Positions 18,026 to 27,769 of a stretch of DNA of 64,000 nucleotides are shown in pieces; positions within the stretch are counted from its first letter, which is position 1; every line of letters starts with the position of its first letter. The DNA is taken from assembly GCA_964443005.1 (NCBI GenBank), contig CAYUBI010000001.1, forward strand, positions 26,230 to 90,229. Reading direction: 5' to 3'. The position numbers were made by a program, and so were the translations under genes. Under the pieces are notes generated by a model. The model saw only the letters and a list, made by a program, of their open reading frames with translations, had not been told where the DNA came from and searched no databases. Origin of the DNA: CAYUBI01 sp964443005 (lineage in GTDB: Bacteria; Margulisbacteria; Riflemargulisbacteria; GWF2-35-9; CAYUBI01).

Positions 18026-18586
18026 TTAGTATGTGATACTAAGAATAGATTCCCATGTTCGAATATCCACAAGCTTAATCACTTGCAAATCAATATCTAA
18101 CAGCCCTACCATCGGTATCTTTTTTAAATCTCGCGGATATGAGGGTGATCCCAAATTGCAACAAACAACCCCATGAAAATCACGACAACCAAAATTATGC
18201 GTATGTCCAGAAAAAAGAACCCGACACTGATTCGATTTTGCTAGGTTAACTTGAGATTGAATTCCAGAATACATATCACCATGCGTTAACACAAACGATG
18301 TCCCATTTCGCTCTAAAATAAGATATCTAGGCATCAAAGCAAAAAGAAAAGCAGACCGATCTACCATGTCATCACAATTGCCCTGACATGAGAAAAACGG
18401 TTTTGTAATAACATTTAATCGTGAAATTACAGCCTTTACTTTTTTTCGTGCATTATCATCATTTGCATAAGGGAAAAAAAGATCTCCTGTTGACCAAATT
18501 TCATCGACCTCATTTTCATATCGATTCAAAATAGCACTTAAAATCGGCTCGTCGCCATGTAAATCAGAAAAGAGAAGTATGGTGAT
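18026..18586 (-). CDS. YfcE/MJ0936-type metallophosphoesterase with apparent non-standard start codon
   Basis: The dinuclear metal motifs are all present: S-D-L-H-G near the N-terminus, STGDLF, GNCDD, THGD and GHTH. The family cleaves phosphodiesters with Mn. The SDLHG motif lies upstream of the first ATG/GTG/TTG in the frame (a TTG at 18529). AGGAGG at 18597-18592 is spaced 5 bp from an ATC at 18586, and starting there aligns exactly with the family's usual M-x-I-L-x-x-S-D-x-H-G start. ATA at 18580 is an alternative. It follows apt by 14 bp, apparently in one operon. Confidence 0.8.
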   Translation of the reverse strand: MTILLFSDLHGDEPILSAILNRYENEVDEIWSTGDLFFPYANDDNARKKVKAVISRLNVITKPFFSCQGNCDDMVDRSAFLFALMPRYLILERNGTSFVLTHGDMYSGIQSQVNLAKSNQCRVLFSGHTHNFGCRDFHGVVCCNLGSPSYPRDLKKIPMVGLLDIDLQVIKLVDIRTWESILSITY

Positions 18587-18600
18587 GATTGCCTCCTGAG

Positions 18601-19116
18601 TTAAGAATAATGAATTAAAGAAACCACTTTTTCATCTGACAATTTTAACCGGCCTTTTAGAAAATCCAACTCAATTAAAAAAATATTTTTTTCAATTACA
18701 GCACCCATTCTTGTAACTAATTCATTGACTGCGCCAACCGTTCCGCCAGTTGCTAACAGATCATCAACAACAACAACACGATCTCCTAATTTTAATGCAT
18801 CAGAATGAATACAAATTGTATCTTGTCCATACTCCAAATTATAAGTAAGCTCGACAGTTTCTGCAGGCAATTTCCCCTTTTTACGAACCGGAATAAACCC
18901 CTTTTTTAATGCATATGCAAGTGGCGCTCCAAAAATAAATCCGCGCGACTCAATTCCAATAATATAATCAAAATCAACTTCACGTAACAACGAAATCATA
19001 TGATCAATCGCTGCGCGAAAAGCCAAAGGGTCAATTAACAACGTTGTAATATCTTTAAAAATAATCCCCTCTTTGGGGAAATCCTTTACATCTCGAATAT
19101 ATTTTTCTAATATCAT
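18601..19116 (-). CDS. apt: adenine phosphoribosyltransferase
   Basis: The 171-residue protein is the standard Apt length, with GIESRGFIFG near residue 60, RKKGKLP and the PRPP-binding loop VVVVDDLLATGGT. It salvages adenine with PRPP to AMP. AAGGAG lies just before the ATG. A minus-strand TATAAT at 19193-19188 and a dyad in the predicted leader precede it. It is the first gene of an apt-phosphoesterase unit. Confidence 0.96.
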   Translation of the reverse strand: MILEKYIRDVKDFPKEGIIFKDITTLLIDPLAFRAAIDHMISLLREVDFDYIIGIESRGFIFGAPLAYALKKGFIPVRKKGKLPAETVELTYNLEYGQDTICIHSDALKLGDRVVVVDDLLATGGTVGAVNELVTRMGAVIEKNIFLIELDFLKGRLKLSDEKVVSLIHYS

Positions 19117-19142
19117 TGGCTACTCCTTTTTATACTTACCTT

Positions 19143-19193
19143 AAGTTCACTTTTAAGCGAACTTCACAACAAAAAATGTATAGATTGATTATA
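19143..19193 (-). promoter_or_regulatory. apt promoter and leader dyad
   Basis: On the minus strand TATAAT (19193-19188) is a perfect -10; the -35 is weak. In the predicted leader, AAGTTC (19143-19148) and GAACTT (19159-19164) form a perfect 6-bp inverted repeat separated by 10 bp. It could be an operator or an RNA hairpin. No known riboswitch pattern was recognised. Confidence 0.4.
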
Positions 19194-19217
19194 ACATGCG
19201 TTTTTCAATTTGCTAGG

Positions 19218-19246
19218 TTTTCAAACATCTACATAAATACTATAAT
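19218..19246 (+). promoter_or_regulatory. promoter of tRNA-Val
   Basis: TTTTCA (19218-19223, four of six matches to TTGACA), a 17-bp spacer and a perfect TATAAT (19241-19246) lie 18 bp before the tRNA 5' end. Confidence 0.6.
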
Positions 19247-19264
19247 AATGATATTCTATTCAGC

Positions 19265-19341
19265 GGGTGGTTAGCTCAGTTGGTTAGAGCGCTAGCTTCA
19301 CATGCTAGAGGCCACAGGTTCGAGCCCTGTACTACCCACCA
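19265..19341 (+). tRNA. tRNA-Val (anticodon CAC)
   Basis: The 77-nt cloverleaf has acceptor GGGTGGT pairing with ACTACCC (one G-U), D-arm GCTC...GAGC, anticodon stem CTAGC/GCTAG with loop TTCACAT giving anticodon CAC (reads GUG), T-arm ACAGG-TTCGAGC-CCTGT, and an encoded CCA at 19339-19341. It is a single-gene transcript with its own promoter. Confidence 0.97.
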
Positions 19342-19540
19342 AAAACGCCAATGAGTATCCATAATTTCTAATTCATAATGATTTAACCTGAGATATTTCA
19401 AATTCCCGTACGATATGTTTTTAGCAGCTAATGATGAATAATTCACTAATACTTGTGACTTGAAAATTTTTAGTACATTTTTTTCGATATGTTTGCTACA
19501 ATGAACATAGTTGAAATAACTTTTTAAAAGGTGGTCAGCC

Positions 19541-20089
19541 ATGGAAACGATTCAAAACATTGAAACAAAAATTACTTTACAAAATCCTGATATTACAATT
19601 ATTGAAAATACGGACCAAGTGATTGTAAACAAAGAGCATAAACCCATTCCAACGAATGCAGATTTATTAAATGCGCTACCAGCATTGCATCAGGTGCTAA
19701 ACTTTAACATTCTTGAACCAGTTTTAGACAAATTATTTTATTATTATTTTCATTTTCTTGCTAATAACGATCGCTCCATTAAAGTTCATTTTCGTGATGC
19801 CTACTATGAATTAGCTGAAGCTATCAAACCATATTGTGCAAAAGTATCATTAGATCCTGATATGATTAAAAAAACGTCAACATATACTTACACAAAAATG
19901 CTTGTACTCAAAAATAAATTTGCGATCATGATTGCAAATCTTCCTACTGTAGGAACTGAACGATTAAAAACATGTCGTGAAATTGGCCAACTTTACAGTG
20001 ATTTTCGCACACAACACACGTCATATCATGAACAAGTTACGCCCCTACTCAGCACCATTGTAGAAAAACTGTCGATTAAACTAGTGTAA
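19541..20089 (+). CDS. hypothetical protein, 182 residues
   Basis: I do not recognise this family. The predicted soluble protein has a polar N-terminus of about 45 residues (rich in Thr, Ile and Asn) followed by a mostly helical region with YYYFHFLANN and a C-terminal helix. No signal peptide or membrane segment is seen. AAGGTGG 7 bp before the ATG and TACAAT about 45 bp upstream support real expression. It stands alone between tRNA-Val and the convergent rarA gene. Confidence 0.7.
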   Translation: METIQNIETKITLQNPDITIIENTDQVIVNKEHKPIPTNADLLNALPALHQVLNFNILEPVLDKLFYYYFHFLANNDRSIKVHFRDAYYELAEAIKPYCAKVSLDPDMIKKTSTYTYTKMLVLKNKFAIMIANLPTVGTERLKTCREIGQLYSDFRTQHTSYHEQVTPLLSTIVEKLSIKLV

Positions 20090-20107
20090 TAAGAATCTAG
20101 GAAAACT

Positions 20108-20133
20108 ACAAAAGCGCCCTACCCTTCTTTTGT
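20108..20133. terminator. possible bidirectional terminator hairpin between convergent genes
   Basis: ACAAAAG (20108-20114) pairs perfectly with CTTTTGT (20127-20133) around a 12-nt loop, in the 45-bp gap between two converging genes. The stem is AT-rich and has no long U-tract on either side, so terminator strength is doubtful. Confidence 0.35.
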
Positions 20134-20134
20134 G

Positions 20135-21271
20135 CTACCAGTTTCGTAATGCAGAAGGAACTGGTGAATTTTGCATATTCTCAACACATTGTAATGCTAA
20201 CTCAATTGCATTATAAGCATCCCTGTTTTTTTCAGCCCGACATAAATAAATAACTCCATGACTAAGAATAATACGGGCTTCAGGCATTCCAATAGTTTCA
20301 CACGCACGATATACCTCATTTGCTACTCGCATACTTTGGGAATCAGCCAATCCAATATCTTCAGATGAAAATATTACCATACGTCGCGCTATAAACAATG
20401 GATCTTCGCCGCTCTTAATCATACGCGCTAAATAATACAACGCATCCTTCTCATTTGACGCACGCATTGATTTAATGAACGCAGAAATAAGATCGTAATG
20501 CTCATTAGCATCAAATGCCAAAACCTTCGCAGATAAAACTTCTTTAACAATTTCAGAAGTAATCACAACGCTGCCATCACTATTTTTCAAAGTTGAAAGT
20601 ACAGCAAGTTCAAGATTATTAAAAACCTGCCGAACATCTCCATCACTATTTCTTACAAATAACCGTAACAAATCATCAGAAATTTCCACATGAAAACTAG
20701 CTAACCCGTTCTCTGCAATGATAGCTCTATGCAATAATGTCAACATATCATGTTCAGATAATGGTTTAAATTCAAACAACCGAGAACGAGATACTAACGC
20801 AGCATTAAGCGAATATAATGGATTTGCAGTAGTTGCACCAATCAAACGAAGCGTTCCCTTTTCAATATCTTTTAGCAAAACATCTTGCTGCGCTTTATTA
20901 AAACGATGAATTTCATCCACAAACAAAATCGTTTTCTTATGATAAAACTTTAGATTATCCTCTGCTTTGGCAATGACATCACGAACATCTCCCACTTTGG
21001 CTTCTACTGCATTAAGAGATACAAAAATAGCCTGAGTTAGATTGGCTATAATTTCTGCTAATGTTGTTTTCCCACAACCTGGCGGTCCAAAAAACAGCAA
21101 GGACATGATCTGGTCAGCTTCAATAATCCGCTGTAACACCTTATTCTTGCCCAAAAAATGCTGTTGGCCAACTACATCGTCAAGTTTTTTAGGACGCATA
21201 CGATAAGCTAATGGTGCATTATTAAATCGAAAACTTGCTGAAGCGTGAGAAAACAAATCAGGTTGTAGCAT
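20135..21271 (-). CDS. rarA: replication-associated recombination protein A (MgsA/RarA AAA+ ATPase)
   Basis: The 378-residue protein has LAYRMRPKKLDDVVGQQHFLG, Walker A GPPGCGKTT, Walker B LFVDEIHRFNKAQQD, sensor 1 GATTANP and the C-terminal tetramerisation region with SGEDPLFIARRMVIFSSEDIG. RarA acts at stalled forks. The frame extends further upstream, but the ATG at 21271 is chosen because the protein then starts like the family (MLQPDLF). There is no Shine-Dalgarno; a minus-strand TATAAT ends 6 bp before this ATG. Divergent from the helicase-nuclease gene. Confidence 0.94.
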   Translation of the reverse strand: MLQPDLFSHASASFRFNNAPLAYRMRPKKLDDVVGQQHFLGKNKVLQRIIEADQIMSLLFFGPPGCGKTTLAEIIANLTQAIFVSLNAVEAKVGDVRDVIAKAEDNLKFYHKKTILFVDEIHRFNKAQQDVLLKDIEKGTLRLIGATTANPLYSLNAALVSRSRLFEFKPLSEHDMLTLLHRAIIAENGLASFHVEISDDLLRLFVRNSDGDVRQVFNNLELAVLSTLKNSDGSVVITSEIVKEVLSAKVLAFDANEHYDLISAFIKSMRASNEKDALYYLARMIKSGEDPLFIARRMVIFSSEDIGLADSQSMRVANEVYRACETIGMPEARIILSHGVIYLCRAEKNRDAYNAIELALQCVENMQNSPVPSALRNW

Positions 21272-21277
21272 AAACAA

Positions 21278-21315
21278 ATTATAGCATAAACAAAACAAAG
21301 AAGTTCGATTATACT
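21278..21315. promoter_or_regulatory. divergent overlapping promoters for rarA and the UvrD-type gene
   Basis: On the minus strand TATAAT (21283-21278) is 6 bp from the rarA ATG. On the plus strand TAAACA (21287-21292), a 17-bp spacer and TATACT (21310-21315) lie 7 bp before the helicase ATG at 21323. Neither gene has a Shine-Dalgarno sequence, so both transcripts are predicted to be leaderless. Confidence 0.5.
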
Positions 21316-21322
21316 TACGACT

Positions 21323-24300
21323 ATGCAACTCAATGAAACTCAATGTCGTGCAGTTGAATGGCTAGATAAAGATCTAACACTAATCGCAGGAGCTGGTTCA
21401 GGCAAAACTCGCGTACTTACGGAACGATATCTGCATATTCTTCGAACACAAAAAGCTACAATCAACGAAATATTAACAATCACGTTTACAGATAAAGCTG
21501 CATTAGAAATGCAACAGCGCATTGAAAAAGAACTTTTAGCTAGTACTGAACCAGTTTTACAAACAGCAAAGAACCAATTCTTTCAACACCATATTTCTAC
21601 AATTCATAGTTTTTGCCTCCGCTTATTAAAAGAATATGCAATTGAAGCACATCTCGATCCACAATTCACAATTATGGACGATGCCACGTCTTCAATGTTA
21701 GTAGAACAACTCATTGAAGAAACTATGAAAATAGCAATTAAAAATGGAGATAGCACCTTTTTTTCACTAAAATATGATCTTGATTTTTCAACACTTTGCC
21801 AAGCCATTCAATTTCTTCTTAAAAAAACATCAGTTATGGGCCTGCCCTTAACTAATTTAATTTGGGAAACAACTCATGACACGCTACAATTAATTCCACA
21901 ACTAAACGAAATTTCAACTATCCTTCACCACATACTAGAGGACACATCACTTAGCACGTCGTTTCAATCCATGATTCATGATATTTTAGCATATGAAACT
22001 AAACTAACCAGTATTCTCGCTGAACCAGAGATAACACGTGAGCATCTATATTTGCTACATGATTACATCAATGAATTCAAGCTAAATCGGGGAAAACAAC
22101 ATCAAAAATCCATGATCCAAGATTTAAAAACAAAAGCATTATCCATCAAAAAAGTAATAGAAAATAAATATACAGAAATCAGATTGGCACATCTCATTGT
22201 TTTGTCCAAACGTATTGAAACACAATGGACTCAACTCAAAAAATTACGCCATCAATTGGAAATGAATGACCTTCTCGTGTTCACAGTTCAACTTCTTACC
22301 CAACGTTCAGACATTCGACAACGAATTCAAAAAAGCTTTTCAATGATCATGGTTGATGAATTCCAAGATATTAATTGGCTTCAATATCAACTCATTATGA
22401 AACTAAAGCAGCCCAACAACTTAATGGTAGTTGGAGATATCAAGCAATCTATCTATCGTTTCAATGATGCAGACGTATCCCTTTTTCAACAACATATTGA
22501 ACAAGCTACCTTAAACAACGAATTACTTGTTTTAGATCACAATTATCGCAGCGACCCTACTATTATTGAATTAGTTAATCTTGTTTTCCCACCTTTGTTT
22601 AAAGGAATTCGCTATGACAAACTCACAGCCTGCATTTCCAACAATACACAAATGACAACACCTATTATTGAAACGCACGTTGTTACCTTAGAAAAGACAA
22701 AAAAAGAACGTTCAGCGCTAAATCGTGAAACAGACGAGCTAGCTCATCTCGCAATTGAAATTAAAAATGCGCAACAAAATGGAACAGCTTATCAAAATAT
22801 GGCAATTTTAGTTCGAAATTCAACAGGATTTAGTGCTTTAGAATCTGCACTATCTCAACAAGATATCCCTTATCAAATTATAGGAGGAAGTCATTTCTAT
22901 TCACAAAAAGAAATTATATCCATAATCTCCTTTTTACAGTATCTCTCAAATCCAAGTCAAGATTTGCCATTACTCACATGTTTATCTTCGCCAATTGCAA
23001 ATTTATCCTTAGATGATCTTTTCCTGCTAAGTCAAGCAAAACCAACTACTAGCCTAGCCTACTATGATTTCATTCACTCAACTAATCTAATTAGTCCAGA
23101 AACATTACGTGAAAAAATAGCTAATTTTCTAGTTTTATGTGACTATCTAACCCCCTTACTTAACCTATTTTCTATCATTGAATTACTGGACATTATTTTT
23201 CAAAAAACACATTTTTTTCAAACAATCGCTACATGGCCTAATCCTATTCAATCACAACAAAATATCAATAAATTACGAACAATTGCTAGTTCACTCACGC
23301 ATCCATTAACAACCTTACCAGAATTTATTCGCTACATTTCACGCTTAAAATCTCAAGCAATTAAAGAAAGCGAAGCAGTCACAGAAGCCACACAAAAAGA
23401 CTTTGTTTCAATCATGACAATTCACAAAGCAAAAGGCTTAGAATTTTCGTATCTTTTTTTACCCCTACTTCATAAAAAAGGAAAATCAACTTATCCACCT
23501 ATTCTGATAAATCGACAAGGCCAGGTTGGTTTATCGCTTAAAGATGATGTCATTGACATCATTTCCAGCTCTTATTACGATAAGATTAGTGACATTACGC
23601 ATAGTGAAGATCGTGAAGAAGAAAAACGCATACTATATGTTGCTCTCACACGTGCTCAAAAACATCTCTATCTTTCTGGAACTCTTACACCAATCTCGGA
23701 ATCAACTGAAGAAAATTTAGTCAATTATTTGCAATGGGTATTACCACATTTGTCGCATATCAACGCTTCGAAATACAGCTTATCCGAAATTCCAATACAA
23801 TCAACCAGCAATTATCACCAACCTGAAACAACTAATCCAACACCAATGACTCCCATAAAAAATCGATGTACAATCATCACCTCACCCATCATTAACCTTA
23901 CCGTAACTGCTCTCAACGATTATGCATTTTGTCCACGATATTATTACTATATTCACGAACTTCAACTAAAACAAGAATATATTCCACTAAATATCAAATC
24001 AACTCTAGAAAGCAATTTAATAAATGACACATCACATGCAAACGAAAGTTCATCCATAGAATTAGGACGATATTTTCACAAGTTACTTGCGCAACCCAAT
24101 ATTCCTCTCGCGCTACCCACAGCAACGAAAACCCTATTTACACCAGCTGAACAAAGCATGCTGAATCGATTACTAAAAAGCTTTTATAAAAGCACTTTGC
24201 CAGAGAAACTCAATGCAGCAAAAATAGTTTTAAAAGAACAATCTTATATTCAGCCAATTCCCAAAAAAGCACTGCTATTTGGACAAATAGATTTGGTATA

Positions 24301-24619
24301 TCAAGATCAAAATAGTAACTGGCATTTAATTGATTACAAAACTACAACACATTCTCACGAATTAGAAAAAACACGCTATAAAACTCAATTGAATTGTTAT
24401 ATTTATGCGCTATCTAAAATTCAAGGAATTCAAATCAATTCAGCCTCATTATTTTTTCTACACGAACAGGTATTCATTCCAATTGATATAAACAATAACC
24501 TCATTGAAACATCTATCAATGCCCTCATAACTGGCATTCTCATGAATCAATTCAATGCAGTGAATATCCCAAAAAGCTGCTCAACTTGCGGATTTAACGA
24601 CGTATGCACTAAGTTTTAA
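21323..24619 (+). CDS. UvrD-type helicase fused to Fe-S PD-(D/E)XK nuclease (AddA-like)
   Basis: The 1098-residue protein has superfamily 1 motifs: Walker [10 protein letters not shown] (about 22-30), [48 protein letters not shown] and [11 protein letters not shown]. The C-terminal RecB-family nuclease (about 860-1098) shows GQIDLVY and LIDYKT. One cysteine in FCPRYYYY plus C-x2-C-x5-C at the very end match the Fe-S ligands of AddB-type nucleases. It probably resects double-strand breaks, but no partner subunit is nearby. It overlaps the convergent receptor gene by 11 bp. Confidence 0.88.
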   Translation: MQLNETQCRAVEWLDKDLTLIAGAGSGKTRVLTERYLHILRTQKATINEILTITFTDKAALEMQQRIEKELLASTEPVLQTAKNQFFQHHISTIHSFCLRLLKEYAIEAHLDPQFTIMDDATSSMLVEQLIEETMKIAIKNGDSTFFSLKYDLDFSTLCQAIQFLLKKTSVMGLPLTNLIWETTHDTLQLIPQLNEISTILHHILEDTSLSTSFQSMIHDILAYETKLTSILAEPEITREHLYLLHDYINEFKLNRGKQHQKSMIQDLKTKALSIKKVIENKYTEIRLAHLIVLSKRIETQWTQLKKLRHQLEMNDLLVFTVQLLTQRSDIRQRIQKSFSMIMVDEFQDINWLQYQLIMKLKQPNNLMVVGDIKQSIYRFNDADVSLFQQHIEQATLNNELLVLDHNYRSDPTIIELVNLVFPPLFKGIRYDKLTACISNNTQMTTPIIETHVVTLEKTKKERSALNRETDELAHLAIEIKNAQQNGTAYQNMAILVRNSTGFSALESALSQQDIPYQIIGGSHFYSQKEIISIISFLQYLSNPSQDLPLLTCLSSPIANLSLDDLFLLSQAKPTTSLAYYDFIHSTNLISPETLREKIANFLVLCDYLTPLLNLFSIIELLDIIFQKTHFFQTIATWPNPIQSQQNINKLRTIASSLTHPLTTLPEFIRYISRLKSQAIKESEAVTEATQKDFVSIMTIHKAKGLEFSYLFLPLLHKKGKSTYPPILINRQGQVGLSLKDDVIDIISSSYYDKISDITHSEDREEEKRILYVALTRAQKHLYLSGTLTPISESTEENLVNYLQWVLPHLSHINASKYSLSEIPIQSTSNYHQPETTNPTPMTPIKNRCTIITSPIINLTVTALNDYAFCPRYYYYIHELQLKQEYIPLNIKSTLESNLINDTSHANESSSIELGRYFHKLLAQPNIPLALPTATKTLFTPAEQSMLNRLLKSFYKSTLPEKLNAAKIVLKEQSYIQPIPKKALLFGQIDLVYQDQNSNWHLIDYKTTTHSHELEKTRYKTQLNCYIYALSKIQGIQINSASLFFLHEQVFIPIDINNNLIETSINALITGILMNQFNAVNIPKSCSTCGFNDVCTKF

Positions 24620-26768
24620 AATGCTTTAGCAACCCGTCTAACTCATTTAATTGCTTTACCATATTCGTCATTTGCTCATTACTACTAGTCATTAAATTAG
24701 CAATACCTTCCGTTGCACCCGTAACATCCTGCGTTCCATCCGTATTTATTTTAGCTATCCCAACCAATTCCTGCGTAGAAGTCGCCATATCCTGATTAAA
24801 GGAATGAATTTCATTAATTTTCAGCATTGTTTTATCAATAGACTGCTGCAATTTTTTTACAGCTTCTACGGATTCATTTGCACTAGCTGTCACTTGCTCT
24901 GACGAAGCTGAAATACTCTGAATACCAATTCCATTTTCAGTAACTGCAACATAAATATCATGCAGCGATGTCTTTGCAGCAGTAGCCAATGTCACACCTT
25001 TTTGCACATTTTCTGCGCCTTGATTCATAGACACAACTGCTTGACGCGTAATATTTTGCATGTTTTGAATTAAACTGGTAATTTCCATAGTTGCTTCAGC
25101 AGATCGTTCAGCTAATTTCCGCACTTCATCTGCAACAACTGCAAATCCCTTACCCGAATCCCCTGCTCTAGCTGCCTCAATTGCAGCATTCAACGCCAAC
25201 AAATTCGTTTGCGAAGCAATATCTGTAATAACTGTAATAATATCACCAATTTTTTCAGAACTTTTTTCAAGATCATTAAACTGCTGCGTAATACCAGTAA
25301 ATTTTTCAGAAATCATTGTAATTGCATTCACAGATTCAACAACTTTACCTTCTCCAGATTGTGCTAAACCAACCGTACTAGACGATGATTCTGCAATTTT
25401 ACTAATATCTTGGGCAACTTGATCAATAGCTGATGTAATTTGCTGAATTGTTGAAGACGTTGAACGACTTAAATCTTTCTGTTCATCACTAACTCCCTGA
25501 GTTTCTCTGGATAATTTATCAATACCTTGAATTTTTGTTTCCATTTTATTTGCCAATTCGTACTGTTTAGCAGATCCCATAGAAATTTCTGTTATTTTAT
25601 TCGTAATTTCTTCAACCCCATGCGTACATTCTTCAAAATTTAATGACAATCCCTGATACACATGATTGATTTGCGCTGATGTATTTTGCGCTTGACTAAC
25701 CAATGTACGAATTTTTCCAATAAATACATTCAAATACTTAGCTAACTGTCCAATTTCATCACTGCTCTGAAGGTTTAACTCCTTGGTTAAATCGCCATCT
25801 CCTTCAGAAACATCTTTAATTAAAACCACAACATGGTGAAGTGGAATGACTACAGCACGATATAAATAAAAAGCAATAAAAATAGCAAAAAGTGAACTAA
25901 AGATACCAACAACAACAACAACTTGATTCGTACTTTGATTCGCTTGATCAATTTTTGTAGATAATATCTTATCTTTTGCCTTAGCAGACAATTCTGATTG
26001 AAGAATCAAGTGATCAATTTTATTTGCAGATTTTTTTATCTTTCCTAAAAGACCGTCATCTTCAGTATAGCCAATTTCTTTTTTAATTTGAAAAATTTCA
26101 TTAATAGTTCTAACAAAATCATTAAACGGAGTCAAAATTTCAGAATTATTTCCGCACATACTCAAAAACTTATCGCCTTCTTTATTAAATGCATCAGCAT
26201 AAGCATCTGTTTTACGTAGCAAATAATTTTTTTCCTGTCTACGCATTTCTAACAACGAAATCAGCAACTTATCCTGACGAGTTTTTTTTAAAATCGCTTC
26301 AACAGCCTTGGATGTTTTGCGAACAATACCAAACTTCCCTAAATCTTCTTCCCCAACTTCTTGTAGTTTCTTAATCACCTCAAGAAAGGCATTTTGATAA
26401 GCAATCATCTCTCGCCCTATTTCCTTAACTGAATTATTAAAGGACGAATCAACATTCGTTTGTAAAATTTCATTCACTTTTTGCTGAACGATTTTCGTTT
26501 CATCCTGAACTGCTTTAATATGTATATCAGCATTGGTACCGCCAAAATTAGTGAGCATAAATTCTTTTTCATGATTTTGTGCCTCTAAAACAGCAACACG
26601 AATATCAGTTAATAGAAAGTTCATGTCTTTAAGTTTGCTCATTTGAATTTCTTTAGCGTGAATTGTCAGTCGTGAATATGTAGAATAAAAACTGCCACAT
26701 ACAACCAACAAAATAAGTAACCCCATTCCCAACACTAATTTTGTAGAAATCTTAATATTCGCTAACAT
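24609..26768 (-). CDS. methyl-accepting chemotaxis protein
   Basis: The 719-residue receptor has a first membrane helix (about 11-31), a helical periplasmic sensing domain of roughly 250 residues, a second helix (about 285-305), a HAMP domain (about 306-360, [20 protein letters not shown]) and a long cytoplasmic coiled coil. The signalling tip [19 protein letters not shown] and the following [16 protein letters not shown] are canonical. The ligand is unknown. AGGGGG precedes the ATG. It is one of two receptors that could work with the CheV at 9.5 kb. Confidence 0.95.
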   Translation of the reverse strand: MLANIKISTKLVLGMGLLILLVVCGSFYSTYSRLTIHAKEIQMSKLKDMNFLLTDIRVAVLEAQNHEKEFMLTNFGGTNADIHIKAVQDETKIVQQKVNEILQTNVDSSFNNSVKEIGREMIAYQNAFLEVIKKLQEVGEEDLGKFGIVRKTSKAVEAILKKTRQDKLLISLLEMRRQEKNYLLRKTDAYADAFNKEGDKFLSMCGNNSEILTPFNDFVRTINEIFQIKKEIGYTEDDGLLGKIKKSANKIDHLILQSELSAKAKDKILSTKIDQANQSTNQVVVVVGIFSSLFAIFIAFYLYRAVVIPLHHVVVLIKDVSEGDGDLTKELNLQSSDEIGQLAKYLNVFIGKIRTLVSQAQNTSAQINHVYQGLSLNFEECTHGVEEITNKITEISMGSAKQYELANKMETKIQGIDKLSRETQGVSDEQKDLSRSTSSTIQQITSAIDQVAQDISKIAESSSSTVGLAQSGEGKVVESVNAITMISEKFTGITQQFNDLEKSSEKIGDIITVITDIASQTNLLALNAAIEAARAGDSGKGFAVVADEVRKLAERSAEATMEITSLIQNMQNITRQAVVSMNQGAENVQKGVTLATAAKTSLHDIYVAVTENGIGIQSISASSEQVTASANESVEAVKKLQQSIDKTMLKINEIHSFNQDMATSTQELVGIAKINTDGTQDVTGATEGIANLMTSSNEQMTNMVKQLNELDGLLKHFKT

Positions 26769-26856
26769 TATTTCCCCCTATAATATATAAATAATACCTA
26801 TACATATACATATAAAAAACAAAAAATGCAAGAGTAGTTTTAAAAATAAATATCGA

Positions 26857-27630
26857 CTAAATAGTCAGCACCCGAGGGCCATTTGCAGTTATTGCAACGG
26901 TATGTTCAAACTGACAAGATAATTTTTTATCTGCAGTCACTGCTGTCCAGCCATCTGCTAAAATTTTACATTTATGTGTTCCTTGATTAATCATTGGTTC
27001 AATTGCAATAACTAAACCTTCCTCTAAAACAAGTCCGGTATTTGCAAGTCCAAAATGCGGAACAGACGGAGCTTCGTGAAGGCCATACCCTACTCCATGT
27101 CCAACAAATTGGCGAACAACACCATACCCATAATTTTCAGCATGACGTTGAATCGCAAAACCAATATCACCTATTTTCTTTCCCACCTGAGCAGCCTGAA
27201 TTCCAAAATCTAAACATTCTTTGGTAACCTGCTTTAAGAGTTTTGCTTTTTCAGATAAATAACCAATACCCAGCGTAATAGTTGCATCTCCAACAAAACC
27301 ATTTTTTCGAATACCCATATCTACCTTCACAAGATCTCCCTCACAAAGCAAGCGATCTGCGCGGGGAATTCCATGAACGACTTCATAATTAATCGAAATA
27401 CACGTACAATGAAAATAGTTCTTAACATGTTTAAATTCAGCAATCACATGATGCCGTTGTACAAAATCTTCAGCTAACCGCTCAATATCTAAGGTTGACA
27501 TGCCTAAACATACGCAGCATTCTAATTCATGAAAAAATAGTGCGACCAAATGGCCCGCTTCTGCGATTCGTTCAATATCATCTTTGCTTTTTAAGCGAAT
27601 AATATCGTCATCTGTTTGTCTGCTATGCAT
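26857..27630 (-). CDS. map: methionine aminopeptidase, type I
   Basis: The 257-residue M24 enzyme keeps all metal ligands: Asp in KVDMG, Asp in GDATITLG, His in GHGVGYGLHE, Glu in AIEPM and Glu in QFEHTV. It removes initiator methionine from nascent proteins. Residues 1-10 are a short extension over the usual start (DDIERIAEAGHLVA follows), so an internal start is possible, but no better-supported codon is seen. It shares an upstream region with the divergent receptor-like gene. Confidence 0.95.
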   Translation of the reverse strand: MHSRQTDDDIIRLKSKDDIERIAEAGHLVALFFHELECCVCLGMSTLDIERLAEDFVQRHHVIAEFKHVKNYFHCTCISINYEVVHGIPRADRLLCEGDLVKVDMGIRKNGFVGDATITLGIGYLSEKAKLLKQVTKECLDFGIQAAQVGKKIGDIGFAIQRHAENYGYGVVRQFVGHGVGYGLHEAPSVPHFGLANTGLVLEEGLVIAIEPMINQGTHKCKILADGWTAVTADKKLSCQFEHTVAITANGPRVLTI

Positions 27631-27721
27631 AATGTCTCTATTTTATCCTAAAACAGCCTATATTTGCTATTACTATTTTTTTTAAAATCCTTTACTTTTA
27701 AAAAATTGTTTTTTGTATTAA

Positions 27722-27738
27722 TATAGAATAATTCTATA
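27722..27738. promoter_or_regulatory. 17-bp palindrome in map/receptor divergent region
   Basis: TATAGAAT-A-ATTCTATA is a perfect palindrome about 30 bp before the receptor-like start and overlaps a candidate -10 (TATAGT, 27735-27740). It is AT-rich, so chance is possible, but the position suits an operator. Confidence 0.35.
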
Positions 27739-27769
27739 GTCAGTGTTTTCTACAGAAAGGTTATGGATC

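Noticed and set aside
19276..19542. 88-codon minus-strand ORF across tRNA-Val
   Set aside because: Its conserved-looking end (VVQGSNLWPLACEASALTN) is the antisense of the tRNA.
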